Shown: in pieces, positions 11,280-22,034 of the stretch
Numbering within the stretch: position 1 is the stretch's first letter
Layout of the letters: each line of letters opens with the position of its first letter
Assembly: GCA_024663395.1 (NCBI GenBank)
Contig: JANFAH010000096.1
Span: forward strand, 1-64,000
Reading direction: 5' to 3'
From: Pisolithus tinctorius
Lineage: Eukaryota; Basidiomycota; Agaricomycetes; Boletales; Pisolithaceae
DNA length: 64,000 bases
The notes under the pieces: generated by a model
Told to the model about the DNA's origin: nothing
Seen by the model: only the letters and a program-made list of their open reading frames with translations
Database searches by the model: none
Translations under genes and position numbers: made by a program

Positions 11280-13577
11280 ATGCCCCTCCCCTTTGTGTCT
11301 GAAGCCAATTGTCGTGATGATATCAGCCTGAAGAAGCGGTCACATAAGACCCAACAGAGATACATGGACCCTGATACTGGACAATGTACGGAGCTTGTCG
11401 TCCAAGCGGTGAAACCGGTCTCTGGAACAGACGTAAAGCAGGTCAGGATCACTGATCAGACTCGGAGGATCCCCAAGCTTGTCGTCTCGCTCTTCCGCCC
11501 GAAGGATTGCTCGCCGATAAACGTGATAATCTTCGTGCTGCTTTGGCCGTTTAGATTCCTCATCTGCTCCATTCATTTGCTCTTCTGGCCGCTCGATGGT
11601 CTACCGAAGGGAGGTATGGGAGGAGGCGTCAACGTAACAGAATATCCGCCTTATCTCATGTATTATTGGGGCCACTTATGGGCAGCTCGGTCACAGAAAG
11701 AGCATTCTGTCTTCAAGAAGGCTGGGGAGCATCGCAGGCGTACGCCCTCCAGAGCTGTTTCCATGGCGAATAGCATCACCCGCCTCTTACGTCCTCGTCA
11801 AAAGCGCGAAGATGACCCCCTTCCCACGACGCCTGTCATTACTTCTACTCCAGAGAGTACGGCTCACAGCTTTTACCCTTCTCGACTCGTCATTCTTCGC
11901 GATGATGTTTGGGAGGTCTGCGATGATCATGACAAGATAGCTCACCATCATTATTTCGCCGTCACCTATCGCCAGAGCGACATATTGGAATCTGGGAGAG
12001 GAGAGGATGAATTCATCGCATCGATCCGTTCGGCCGCCTCGCAGTGCGAAATGAAGGCTTATTGGTTGGATCTCGAGTGCATGGGTACCACGGACGAGGA
12101 GAAGCATCTGGATGTTTATCAGTTGGCAGACATTTACCGCGGTGCCGAATTCACCCTCGTCGCCCTTCCCAAATCAGATGATCCTACGAATGCTCAAAGC
12201 GGGAGAGCCTGGAGTAACTGGAGTGACCGCGTGTGGACACTGCCGGAAATCTTGTTGAGTAAGGAGTTGCGATATATGGTCGGACCTAAGGGTCCAGTGA
12301 CGATGATCACTCTCCGTGAACTCGCTGGTTTTGCTTATGGGCACGATAGCGAGGAGGCTGCGGTTGTCAACGTTTGCGCTGGCATGGATCGCATGTTTCA
12401 GTTGGAACATCTGACCTTCTTGAAGGCCGTGATTTGGCGTCGAGGCACTTCCTCGCAAGACCCGGAGAAGCCTCCGCCGAGAGCGCAATCTCGGGCGTCG
12501 AAAGGAATAGACAACCTTTCCTATGAAGCTGAGAAGGTGTACGCTCTGATGGCCTTCTTTGAACACCGAATCATACCTTTCCCTCCTGAAAGCGATCTAC
12601 ATGCGCTAGCCCGGCTTTCAATGATTAACGACGAGTACCGTATAGCAGAACGAATGCTTTCCATGTTCCCCCACGACATCCCATCGACATCCTGTTGGTA
12701 TGCTGACGATGATCAGTACAAAGCGCAGTTCTGGGACATCGAACCAGAGGTTCAGGTTGCCGGAGTAACAGACAAGGGGGCGCTGGTTCTCGATGGCTGC
12801 CGAGCTGCATCCATCAGGTGGAAGGATTTTCCAGAGGTCGGTGTTCAGACGACGGATTCCGGCTTCCGTCAACTGGTCGCCAAAATAGCTGTATTCGGTA
12901 TTCCAGGCTTCTATGCCTTCGCCGTGCAGTGGATTCCGTGGCTGTGGAGTAAACTCTCCCGAGAGACAGGTAATGTAAGCGTGAACTCTTCGGAATCGTG
13001 CACTGGGAGCTCGTGCACGATCAAGCTTTCCCTTAGCCCTGCGGCGGCAATTCTCGCTGTCATTCTCTTCGGCTGGGCCACCATACTTCTCATTCTCGGC
13101 CCGTTCATGATAGCCTATTCGATTTCTGGACGTATTCTTTTCACGCAGCCGTTCCTCATCGGAGTCAAAGGCGCCTTAAAGGTTGAAGAAGCTTCGCACT
13201 ACCTCTACCGTGCGTGGTTAGTGCGGCCTCGTCTTGCCTACACGACCAGTGGTTCCGTGCTTGCCGAGCATGCCGGGGAGGGGGATATACGGGAAGGAGA
13301 CAAGACCCAATATGATGAAGTTAAGAAGCTGAACAGAGACGACCTATACACTCTGGTTGACACGTCCACCGGAACTCTCTACTATTTCACTGCAAAGCGC
13401 CCGCCGACGGTGTGTCTGTACACGGGGCGAGAGGGTGGGCTGGGAAGGTTCGTGCTTTGTTCCGAGAACTGCACTGCGAACGAGCTCCACAAGGAGACGG
13501 TGTTGCGTATGCCGTCTCAAATCCACCGTTCCATGAGGTCCTGTGGTTGGTTGGCCATCGGCGGCGCGGAGGAATGA
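11280..13577 (+). CDS. B1: divergent HET-domain membrane protein, subfamily B
   Basis: Intact single-exon gene of 765 codons, paralogous along its whole length to A1 and closest to B2 and B4. Features in order: hydrophobic segment at ~79-104 (LLWPFRFLICSIHLLFWPL); variable basic stretch (~150-200); HET-like core with YFAVTYRQSD (~224), YWLDLECMG (~260), DIYRGAEFTLVALP (~283) and RVWTLPEILLS (~317); EKVYALMAFFEHR (~421); membrane segment ~539-558; a Ser-rich loop with a Cys pair (CTGSSC); membrane segment ~585-612 ending AYSISGRILFTQPFLIG; and the C-terminal domain with YTLVDTSTGTLYYF and GREGGLGRFVLCSENC. Relative to subfamily A the loop between the two C-terminal membrane segments is longer and Cys-bearing. 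The role is unknown; by family, recognition or incompatibility signalling at a membrane is an inference. Confidence 0.75.
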   Translation: MPLPFVSEANCRDDISLKKRSHKTQQRYMDPDTGQCTELVVQAVKPVSGTDVKQVRITDQTRRIPKLVVSLFRPKDCSPINVIIFVLLWPFRFLICSIHLLFWPLDGLPKGGMGGGVNVTEYPPYLMYYWGHLWAARSQKEHSVFKKAGEHRRRTPSRAVSMANSITRLLRPRQKREDDPLPTTPVITSTPESTAHSFYPSRLVILRDDVWEVCDDHDKIAHHHYFAVTYRQSDILESGRGEDEFIASIRSAASQCEMKAYWLDLECMGTTDEEKHLDVYQLADIYRGAEFTLVALPKSDDPTNAQSGRAWSNWSDRVWTLPEILLSKELRYMVGPKGPVTMITLRELAGFAYGHDSEEAAVVNVCAGMDRMFQLEHLTFLKAVIWRRGTSSQDPEKPPPRAQSRASKGIDNLSYEAEKVYALMAFFEHRIIPFPPESDLHALARLSMINDEYRIAERMLSMFPHDIPSTSCWYADDDQYKAQFWDIEPEVQVAGVTDKGALVLDGCRAASIRWKDFPEVGVQTTDSGFRQLVAKIAVFGIPGFYAFAVQWIPWLWSKLSRETGNVSVNSSESCTGSSCTIKLSLSPAAAILAVILFGWATILLILGPFMIAYSISGRILFTQPFLIGVKGALKVEEASHYLYRAWLVRPRLAYTTSGSVLAEHAGEGDIREGDKTQYDEVKKLNRDDLYTLVDTSTGTLYYFTAKRPPTVCLYTGREGGLGRFVLCSENCTANELHKETVLRMPSQIHRSMRSCGWLAIGGAEE

Positions 13578-14513
13578 GACTACTGGGTATAGGATGTCTT
13601 TTGATTGGTTGTTCGTTTAATGTGTGGATCGTGTACATGTAACTGTGCCTTGGCCGTACTTGTTGATCTATAAGGGTACCGGAAGTGACCCTCTCATCTT
13701 TCGATCTGTTCCTTTTGTTTGCACTTTCGACCTGTTATCTGTACCGCTGGGTGTCGCTTCTCGTATTTTCCAAGTTTGCCATCCCTCTGGGTAGTGTTGC
13801 AGGTTGGCCTATACAGCAGCGAGACTTTTGCCATTCAGTGCTCGAACCATATCCGATGTTTCCGAACATGGGCTACGGTATAGTGACATGAGCGGTTATA
13901 CTGGCGTGTGTGTGTAGCCGTAACATGCAGGCCCTTTCGCCTCATGGCTCTCCACCGCAACTTATGAAATGTGCATCATGATATTGTTATGGCCAGCGAC
14001 AAATGCTCCTTTAAACCCAAAAAAGGGTCTGTCGCTTGTAAACCAGGGCTTTCTTACCACACGCTGTACTATCGGCCGGCTGGAACTGACGTTTTCCAAC
14101 CCTCCAGACATCGAAGCTTGCACTCTCTGAATCTCTGGATGATAAGTGCGTAACTCACCTTCGATAAACACTTTTCAACTGCCCAGCCGCAAGCGCGGAG
14201 GAGGTCATTCACAAGTTAACCGCCGAAGTATCGCAGCAGGTCCGGCCGCAACTGCCAGTAATAATGACTCTACCAAATGTGTTCTAGGTTGTACAGGGTG
14301 TGTTCAAAACCCTGTCCGGTGTCATTGTGTCATGGCAATCCCATTTCATCCGCGAAACGTGAAACGGTCGTCAAATTTCTGATCTCTTGTGTCATACGCG
14401 CACCGTTCGGTTCGGGTTCTTCGAAATTACTGCCTTTTCAGGGGGCTCTGACGAGATTGAGCATGGTAATCACAACTCACCCTGTCGTTCTACAGGTGCG
14501 AACCTTAATACCT

Positions 14514-14567
14514 GTCTGATTAGCTGGCCAACGGCAAAGTGTCTGATTAGTTGGCCAACGGCAAAGT
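14514..14567 (+). repeat. 27-bp direct repeat, two copies
   Basis: Two adjacent 27-bp copies differing at one base (GATTAGCTGGCC versus GATTAGTTGGCC). They lie 60-110 nt before the B2 TATA-like box. B1 and B4 have one degenerate copy at the matching place. Confidence 0.7.
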
Positions 14568-14625
14568 GTCTCATGTCAAGCAAGTACGAGATAATGGGAC
14601 TCGGCAAACCCACAGATATAAGACA

Positions 14626-14633
14626 CTGTAAAA
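14626..14633 (+). promoter_or_regulatory. TATA-like box of B2
   Basis: ATATAAGA, 118 nt before the ATG, in the same conserved context as in B1 and B4. Confidence 0.45.
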
Positions 14634-14747
14634 CTGTGGAAATCGTCCGGATAGGTTCTCCCCTCTCCTCTGGCCTCTATCAGTTTCGGTGCGCCTACAT
14701 ATACCTGATATCAGCTCTTAAGCAAATACTGTCACGCCCAGGACAAT

Positions 14748-17040
14748 ATGTCCCTCCCAGTTACGTTTGAAGCCCGTTGTCGCGGTTGTCGCGATGACAT
14801 CAACCTGAAGGAGCAGAAACATAAGGCCCAACAGAGATACATGGACCCTGATACTGGAAAATGCACGGAGCTTGTCGTTCAAGCGGTGAAACCAGCCCCC
14901 GGAACAAACCAGAAGAAGATAACCGATCAGACTCGGGCGACCCCCAAACGTGTTGTCTCGCTCTTCCGCCCTAAGACTTGTTCGACGAAGGACGTGTTGG
15001 TTTTTATATTGCTTTTGCCGTTCAGATTCCTCGTCTGCTCCATTCATTTACTCATCTAGCCGCTCGATGGTCTGCCGAAGGGAGGCATGGGAGGAGGCAT
15101 CGATGTAACAGAATATCCGCCTTACCTCATGTATTATTGGGGCCACTTGTGGGCAGCTCGATCTCAGAAGGAACACTCTGCATTCGAGAATGGTAGGGAG
15201 AATCGCAAGCGTGCGTCATCCAGAACTGTTTCTGCGGCAAATGGTATCACCCGCCTTCTACGTCCTCGTGGCAAGCGCGAAGATGACTCCCCTTCCACGA
15301 CGCCTGTCGTTGCTTCTACTCCAGAGAGTACGGCTCGCAGCTTCTACCCTCGTCGACTCGTCATTCTTCGCGATGATGACGTCTGGGAGGTCTGCGATGA
15401 TCATGACAAGATAGCTCGCCATCGTTATTTCGCCGTCTCTTATTGCCAGAGGGACATATTGGAAGAGGAGGAATTCATCATGTCGATCCATTCGGCTGCC
15501 CTGCAGTGCAAAATGAAGGCTTATTGGTTGGATCTCGAGTGCATGGGTAATACGGACGAGGAGAAGCATCTGGATGTTTACCAATTAGCAGACATTTACC
15601 GTGGTGCCGAATTCACCCTTGTCGCCTTCCCCAAATCGGATGATCCCACCGATGCTCGAAGTGGGGAAAGCTGGAGGAGTTGGAGCGACCGCGTGTGGAC
15701 ACTGCCGGAAATCTTGTTGAGCAAGGAGTTGCGATTCATGGTTGGGCCGAAGGGTCCAGTGACCATAATCACTCTCCGTGAGCTCGCTAATTTTGCTTAC
15801 GGACACGATAGCGAGGAAGCTGCGGTTGTCAATGCCTGCGGTGGCCTGGACCGCCTGTATCAGCTGGAACATCTGACCCTCCTGAAGGCCGTAATTTGGC
15901 GTCGAGGTAGTTCTTCGCAAGACCCAGAGAAAGCTCCACCAAAAGTGCAATCTCGGGCGTCGAAGGGAATAGAATATCTTTCCTACGAAGCCGAGAAGGT
16001 GTACGCTCTGATGGCCTTCTTTGAACATCGAATGATGCCTTTCCCTCCTGAAAGCGATCTACATGCACTAGCCCGGCTTTCGATGATTAACGACGAGTAC
16101 CGTATAGCAGAACGAATGCTTTCCATGTTCCCCCACGAAATCCCATTGAAATCTTGCTGGTATGCCGACAATGATCAATACAAAGCGCAGTTCTGGGACA
16201 TCGAACCAGAGGTTCAGGTTGCTGGAGTAACAGACAAGGGGGCGCTGGTTCTCGATGGCTGCCGGGCTGCATCCATCAGATGGAAGGATTTTCCAGAGGT
16301 CGGTGTTCAGACGACGGAGTCCGGCTTCCGTCAACTGGTCGCCAAAATCGCTGTATTTGGTATTCCAGGCTTCTATGCCCTTGCCGCGCAATGGATTCCA
16401 TGGTTGTGGAGTAAAGTCTCCGCAGAGTCAAGTGCTGTGAGCGTGGACGCTTCGGCGTCGTGCAGCGGGAGCTCGTGTGCGTTCAAGCTTTCCCTTAGCC
16501 CCGCAGCGACAATTCTCGCCATCGTTATCTTCGGCTGGGCCACCTTACTTCTCATTCTCGGCCCATTCATGATCGCCTATTCGATTTCTGGACGTATTCT
16601 TTTCACGCAGCCATTCCTCATTGGAGTCAAAGGCGCCTTAAAGGTTGAAGAAGCTTCGCACTACCTCTATCGTGGATGGTTAGTGCGGCCTCGTCTTGCC
16701 TACACGACCAGTGGTTCCGTGCTTGCCGAGCATGCCGGGGAGGGGGATATACGGGAAGGAGACAAGACCCAATATGATGAAGTTAAGAAGCTGAACAGAG
16801 ACGACCTATACACTCTGATTGACACGTCCACCGGAACTCTCTACTATTTCACTGCAAAGCGCCCGCCGACGGTGTGTCTGTACACGGGGCGAGAGGGCGG
16901 GTTGGGTAGATTCGTACTTTGCTCCGAGAACTGCACTGCGAACGAGCTTCACAAGGAGACAGTGTTGCGTATGCCGTCTCAAATCCACCGTTCCAATGGG
17001 GTCCTGTGGTTGGTTGGCCATCGGAGGCACGGAGGAATGA
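14748..17040 (+). pseudogene. B2: HET-domain membrane protein, disabled copy
   Basis: Near-complete copy of B1/B4 with two lesions. At 15057-15059 a TAG replaces the TGG of the conserved FWPLDGLP motif, ending the product after 103 codons while the same frame stays open for another ~640 codons. Near 16991-17000 one extra base (TTCCAATGGG against TTCCATGAGG) shifts the last ~15 codons; shifting back recovers the family end GSCGWLAIGGTEE, closing at 17040. All other family motifs remain, including the HET-like core, both membrane segments, the Cys-pair loop (CSGSSC) and the C-terminal domain, so inactivation is recent. The basis is paralog comparison; a sequence error at either site cannot be excluded, but two independent errors are less likely. 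Confidence 0.75.
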
Positions 17041-17249
17041 AACTACAAGATATAACATGTCTTCTGATTGGTTGTGCGGTTACCAGGTGGATGATGTACA
17101 TATACGTAGTACACTACACATTTACCTGTACTTTCGCTGTACTTGATTACTGCGATGACCGAGCAAAAGAGCACAGAAAGTGACCCCTCGTCCTTTGATC
17201 TGTTTGCTACGCATGTATATCTGGCCTGTAGTCTGTGTCGCTAGGTGTG

Positions 17250-18276
17250 GCTCGTCGTATTTTCCGAGGCTGACAGAGTCCCTCTGGCTAGTATCAAATA
17301 CTTGCAGTTTGGCCTATACAATAGGTCCCTTGCTCTCTGGTACTCGAACCGTATCTGATGCTTCCGAGCATGGGCGCATAAATAAAATAGGTGGTTGTAC
17401 AGGCTGTTTTGCCTACGTTCACTCTCCACAGGGACTTATGGAATGCCTGTGCAGTCATGAGCAACGAGAAGTGTTGCTTTACATGAATGAAAAAAAGCAT
17501 TCCTGCCGGTCTATCACTTGGACAGCAGGGTTTTTCTTACCACACAACTGTGCTACTGGCTAGCTGCAACTGAAGTTTTCTACAGAAATCGAAAATTTGC
17601 ACTCTCTAGATCTCTGAATGAAAAGTGCATAACTCATCTTCGATAAACACTTTTTGACTGTCCAGCTGCAGGTCATTCTCAGTTAACCCTGAAGGCATCC
17701 CTGCAGGGCCGGTCGCAACTGATGATGGCTCTGCCAGATATGTCCCAGCTTGTGCATGGTTCAAAAGTAGTACAAGCCTGGCTGGGCGTCATTGTGTCAT
17801 GGCGATCCCATTCCGTCTGCACAACGTGAAATGAACGCGAAATTTCTGGTCTCTCGATTAGCCAACGGCAATGTGTCTCACGGCAAGCGAGTTCGGGACA
17901 ATGGGAGGCAGCAAAAGACGCTGTGAAACTGTACAAATCATCCGAATAGGTTCTCTCCTCTCCTCCAGCCTCTATCAGTTTCAGTGTGCCTGTGGATACC
18001 CAATATCAGTTCTTAAAGTAGTTCTGTACACCCAGGACAACGCGTCCCTCCGCTTTGTGTCTGAAGCCAGTTGTCACGATGACACCAACCTCAAGAAGCA
18101 GTCATGTAAGGCCCAACAGAGATACATGAATCCTGATATTGGACAATATATGGAGCTTGTCATCCAAGTGGTGAAAGCGGCCTCTGAAACAAACATAAAG
18201 CAGGTTGGGATCACTGATCAGACTCTGAGGACCTCCAAGTTTGTTGTCTCGCTCTTTTACCCGAAGACTTGGTCAG
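17250..18276 (+). repeat. B tandem unit 3, truncated
   Basis: Begins with the same leader as units 1 and 2 and carries the upstream block plus the first ~90 codons of a B gene. Homology stops near 18276. Confidence 0.65.
18042..18276 (+). pseudogene. B3: N-terminal fragment of a B gene
   Basis: Only the first ~80-90 codons are recognisable (SEASCHDDTNLKKQS, QQRYMNPDIG, VVSLFYPKTWSA). The start codon equivalent to the ATG of B1 is ACG (ACAACGCGTCC), the TATA-like core is lost (GCAGCAAAAGACGCTG), and homology ends before the first membrane segment. 18277-18464 matches neither family and bridges to the M2 remnant. Non-functional. Confidence 0.7.
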
Positions 18277-18464
18277 CGAGATGGAGGTTAACGTCTGGGA
18301 GGCAACGAAGGACGAGCCTTGATGCGGATCTCACCGTTCGGGACACAATTGAGCCAAAGCCGAATTGTAATACTTGCTGTGGGGCAAGTTTCGCATTAAT
18401 GCAGAACACCACACTAGGATAAGGATCAACGATCTCGTACATGCATATGCTCACCTGCACCCGG

Positions 18465-18900
18465 TGTTTCTGTTCTGCGTATACCCCTGTCCCCGTCCCT
18501 TGCCAGAACGAACTGAGCCAGCTGGCCATGTCCTGCAAGACCAATGCCGGCGGCAGATGCGTCGCGACAGAATAAAGGGTCGTCTGGTAAGGAACAAATG
18601 ATGCCGCAAAGGGATTGAAAGTTGCTTGAGAGGTATGAGATCTGACCTGAGTATCGGCGGTGGTGGAGTGATTGATTTGTTAGTTTGTAGGTGATATGAT
18701 GAACTTGTACGCGTCTATCCGCCGATGGTCCTCATCGTTTACCTAGGTTGCATTACTGCTAAGTGGAGAGTCGGTAGAGGTAGAATGCCGTCTCACTCTG
18801 CCACAGCCGTTCAGCGACCCGTAGATACGCGAGTGTTCCCTGTTAGAGGAGGAAAATGCAGATGTCTACGGCATCCTGGGATACAAGTGGTGGAGTGGAG
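18465..18900 (-). pseudogene. M2: remnant of the MIF4G-like gene
   Basis: Homologous to the 5' half of M1 (4107-4530). The protein motif LQDMASWLSSFWQGTGTGVYAEQK matches LQDKPSWLSSFWQGTTTGVYAEQK of M1 apart from a few residues. The region equivalent to the start codon reads CATCCTGGG instead of CATGGG and the frame is broken in several places. The 3' half encoding the MIF4G-like core is absent, replaced by unrelated sequence and the truncated B3 unit. It stands divergent to A2 just as M1 stands divergent to A1. Confidence 0.65.
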
Positions 18901-19770
18901 TATAAGTTAATTTGGAATTGCCGTCGAACGACGCGGGTGTATGTTGCTTTTGAATGGGGGACTCTGGTCTTTGTACGATGGTCTCTACGTATGTCGAAAG
19001 GCCATCTTATTGTGACTGCAACCGACATGTGCGATGCTGGAGCCCCTAACGCTTTGATAGAGCAGACCAACGCAGTCGCGTCTCGAGGCAACGCTACTCA
19101 TCTGCGCCAACTGTCAATACCGCAGGGAGGTATAGCATGAACATTGAAGTATTGAAAACCCATGCGTGGACTGGCCGCATCACTGCAACACTCACATAAG
19201 CAACCTTACATAAACACTCAATCACAAGTTGCAGCTTATGTAAGTGTCATCAACGAGACTTGTTTTGGTCCCGGCCGGAATCAGTTGTTCCATGGCTCCA
19301 CCCACTTTGTGGCCTCTTAAGGCCCTGTAATCCGTTGGTGCAACGAAAAAGGTGCTGGAAGGTCTTGGCTGGAACCTTACGAATGCGACCAACTGCTGAT
19401 ATATTTTTATTATTTAAGGGAAACACAGGCCTTCATCATGTCCCCGGCACCCATTTTCGAGGTCATCCTTAGGTGACTGGTAACCGATCGAGATTCGTCA
19501 ATCCACGCCCTGACAAATTGCCGAAAAAACAAACACGACTTACCTAACCCCTGTTTGCAGCTTCCCTGGGGCTTGTGCTCGAGATCATTCTGCCAGCTAT
19601 CTTGGCATAGGTAGACGTGACTGCGTCCTTTCATGGATTGGTCTGTTTTCAAATGGAATCCTATCCAGTACATAACAATCTTCCAGCTTCAGCGTGGGTG
19701 GGTTGGTTGATCCGTGTAGATATCTCAATTAGATGCCAATCAGCGCAAGCACGCTTATCGACGGCATTGC

Positions 19771-19778
19771 TATAAGAG
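19771..19778 (+). promoter_or_regulatory. TATA-like box of A2
   Basis: TATAAGAG, 120 nt upstream of the A2 ATG, identical in position to that of A1. Confidence 0.45.
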
Positions 19779-19890
19779 TCCGTGTCGTGCGCGAAATATT
19801 CTGGTTGGACTCCTCATCACCCTCGGTGAAGGTGCGCTGGTTGACTCTGGAGGTTGTTCAGAGTTTAACCTTTCAGTGTTCTCAGGCAGT

Positions 19891-22034
19891 ATGCTCCTCC
19901 CATTCACATCACCGCGACCTGAGGAGAGGCGCACTACTTGCCGCGACCTCAGCCTCAGGTGGAAAACCCATAAAGATAATCAGAGGTATCTGAATCCTGA
20001 AACCGGGATATGCACCAGGCTCCGAGTTCAGGCTATGCGCCCCGTTCCAAACACAAATCAGGTCAAAATTTCCGACAGCGTTCGGTGGGCACCAAAACTC
20101 GCCGTCTTGCTCTTCTGTGCCCCACCTGCCACCATTTCACAAATCCTTCTCTGGCCTCTGAGGTTCATTCTGTGTTCCCTCTTTCTGCTCTTTTGGCCAC
20201 TCGATGGTCTACCAGGCGGAGGGAGTTACACGGATGTATACCCCGAATACCTCATGAGCTACTGGGGGCAAATGTGGGCTGCCCGCTCGCGTAGGGAATA
20301 TTCTATCTTCGACAAGATGGTCGAAAAGAGTCCGATGCCCACCCCTGCCGATTTTTCTGCCACTGTGAAGAGTATCACCCACGCTCTCCGCCCTCGTCGA
20401 CTCGCCATATACGACGAGAGCGGATGGTACCTTTGTGATAACCCGGATATTATTATCAACTATCGCTACGTCGCCGTCTCATATCGACAGAGTGATGTCT
20501 TTCAACGAGGCTTCGATGATGAAGGAAAGAAGAGGGAAGAGGAGCAGAAGAAGCAGTTCATCGAGTCGATCCGTTCCACGACGTTGCAGTGCAGATTGCA
20601 GGCGTATTGGTTGGATCTCGAATGTTTGGGCGAGACCACAGAAGACAAGAACATTGACCTCTATCGGATTTCAGACATTTACCGCGGAGCGGTCTTCACT
20701 CTTATTACCCTTCGCAAGTCAGACGACCAGCACAGCATTGAGAGCTGGAGGAGCTGGGGTAGTCGTGTGTGGACCTTCCCAGAAGCGTTGCTGAGCGGGG
20801 AACTTCGTTACCGGATTGGGTTGGATGGACCTGTTACACCCATCACTCTTCACGAGCTTGCTAACAAGGCCTACGAGTACTACAGCGAGGAGACTGCGAT
20901 CGTCAATGCTTATGGCGGAAAGGATCGTCTCGACCGATTGGAACATCTTACTCGTCTTAAAGCTGCGATTTGGCGTCGAGGCAGTGCGGCTCTGCCTAAA
21001 GCTCGGGACCGAGAAAAGCGGCGCCCGCAAACTGCGCAGCAGCCCCAGCTCCAGCAAACGGGGTCACCAAACCTTTCTTACCCTGCCGAGAGAGTTTATG
21101 CTCTAATGGGCTTCTTCGAGCATCGCATCATGCCAAGTATCCTTGAAACGGAGCTACAGGCCCTAGCTCGGCTTTCGATGGCCAACGATAGCGATCGTAT
21201 GGCGGAGCGGATGGTTTCGATGCTTCCGCAGGACATCCAACCTCAAGCTTGTTGGTACGCCGACGACGATCAGTATGGGTCGGAACTTTGGGACATCGAA
21301 CCAGAGGTTAATGTTGCTGGAGTAACTGAGAGGGGTGCATTAGTTCTCGATGGTTGTCGAGCGACATGCATCCGCTGGCAGAACTTTCCAGAGATTTCAT
21401 TCCAGAGGACAGAGTCGATAAGGCGAACTATTGCCGGCAGAACACCAGTCACTCTTCCAGGCTGGTACTTTATGCAGCAACGTGGATGCCGATCCCTGCA
21501 ACTGTATCAGTTGGTACCGTCTTCTTTGCATGTGCAGCGTTCATGCTGGTCTCTGGTCCTTTCCTGACCGCGTACTCCATTTCTGGTCGCATTCTTGCCA
21601 CACAACCTTGGCTTATCGGGATCAAAGGCGTGATGTCACCCGAAGAGGCTGCAGACCACGTTTATGGTGCAACGTTGTCTAAGCGCCAACGCCTATTCTT
21701 TACCCCCAGCGGTTCGCTGCTTGCTAAACCAGTAGAAGATGAGATCCAACAAGGACTTGGAAGTCAATATGACGAAGCTTTAGCGCAGACCGGGGACGAC
21801 ATTTACACACTAATCGACACGTTCTCGGGGACAATCTATTATTTCACTGCGAAATGTCCCCCCACAGTATGCCTCTTCACTGGACGCGAGGGCGGACTGG
21901 GTCGGTTTGTACTCTGTTCGGAGAACTGTGTTGCCAATGAGCTTCACAAAGAGGTGGTACTACGCATGCCTTCCTACACTCACCGAGCCATGATTCCCTG
22001 CGATTGGGTTGCTGTTGGCGGCGCGAGAGAATGA
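19891..22034 (+). pseudogene. A2: HET-domain membrane protein, subfamily A, frameshifted
   Basis: Full-length copy of A1, nearly identical in sequence, with one base missing around 21461-21466: A1 reads GGCTGGGTGCTT where A2 reads GGCTGGTACTT. The first frame (from ATG 19891) carries the N-terminal hydrophobic segment and the whole HET-like core but stops at 21567. The frame continued after the shift carries both C-terminal membrane segments and the C-terminal domain to TGA 22032-22034. No plausible intron rescues it. As it stands, the gene could make only a ~558-residue product lacking the C-terminal half, which may be a dead gene or a truncated variant. A sequence error is possible and should be excluded first. 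Confidence 0.75.

Larger units (their letters stand above)
10364..13753 (+). repeat. B tandem unit 1
   Basis: Unit of ~3.4 kb containing ~0.9 kb of upstream DNA and gene B1. It opens with the shared sequence CGTATTTTCCAAGG. The next unit begins at 13754 with the same sequence, so units 1 and 2 abut head to tail. Confidence 0.75.
13754..17249 (+). repeat. B tandem unit 2
   Basis: Direct head-to-tail copy of unit 1 (upstream DNA plus gene B2), ~3.5 kb. The next, truncated unit starts at 17250 with the same leading sequence (CGTATTTTCC). Confidence 0.75.

Noticed and set aside
21461..21475. Micro-intron (GT...CAG) rescuing A2
   Set aside because: The GT-AG stretch would be about 13 nt, far below any workable intron length, and A1 shows a simple one-base difference.
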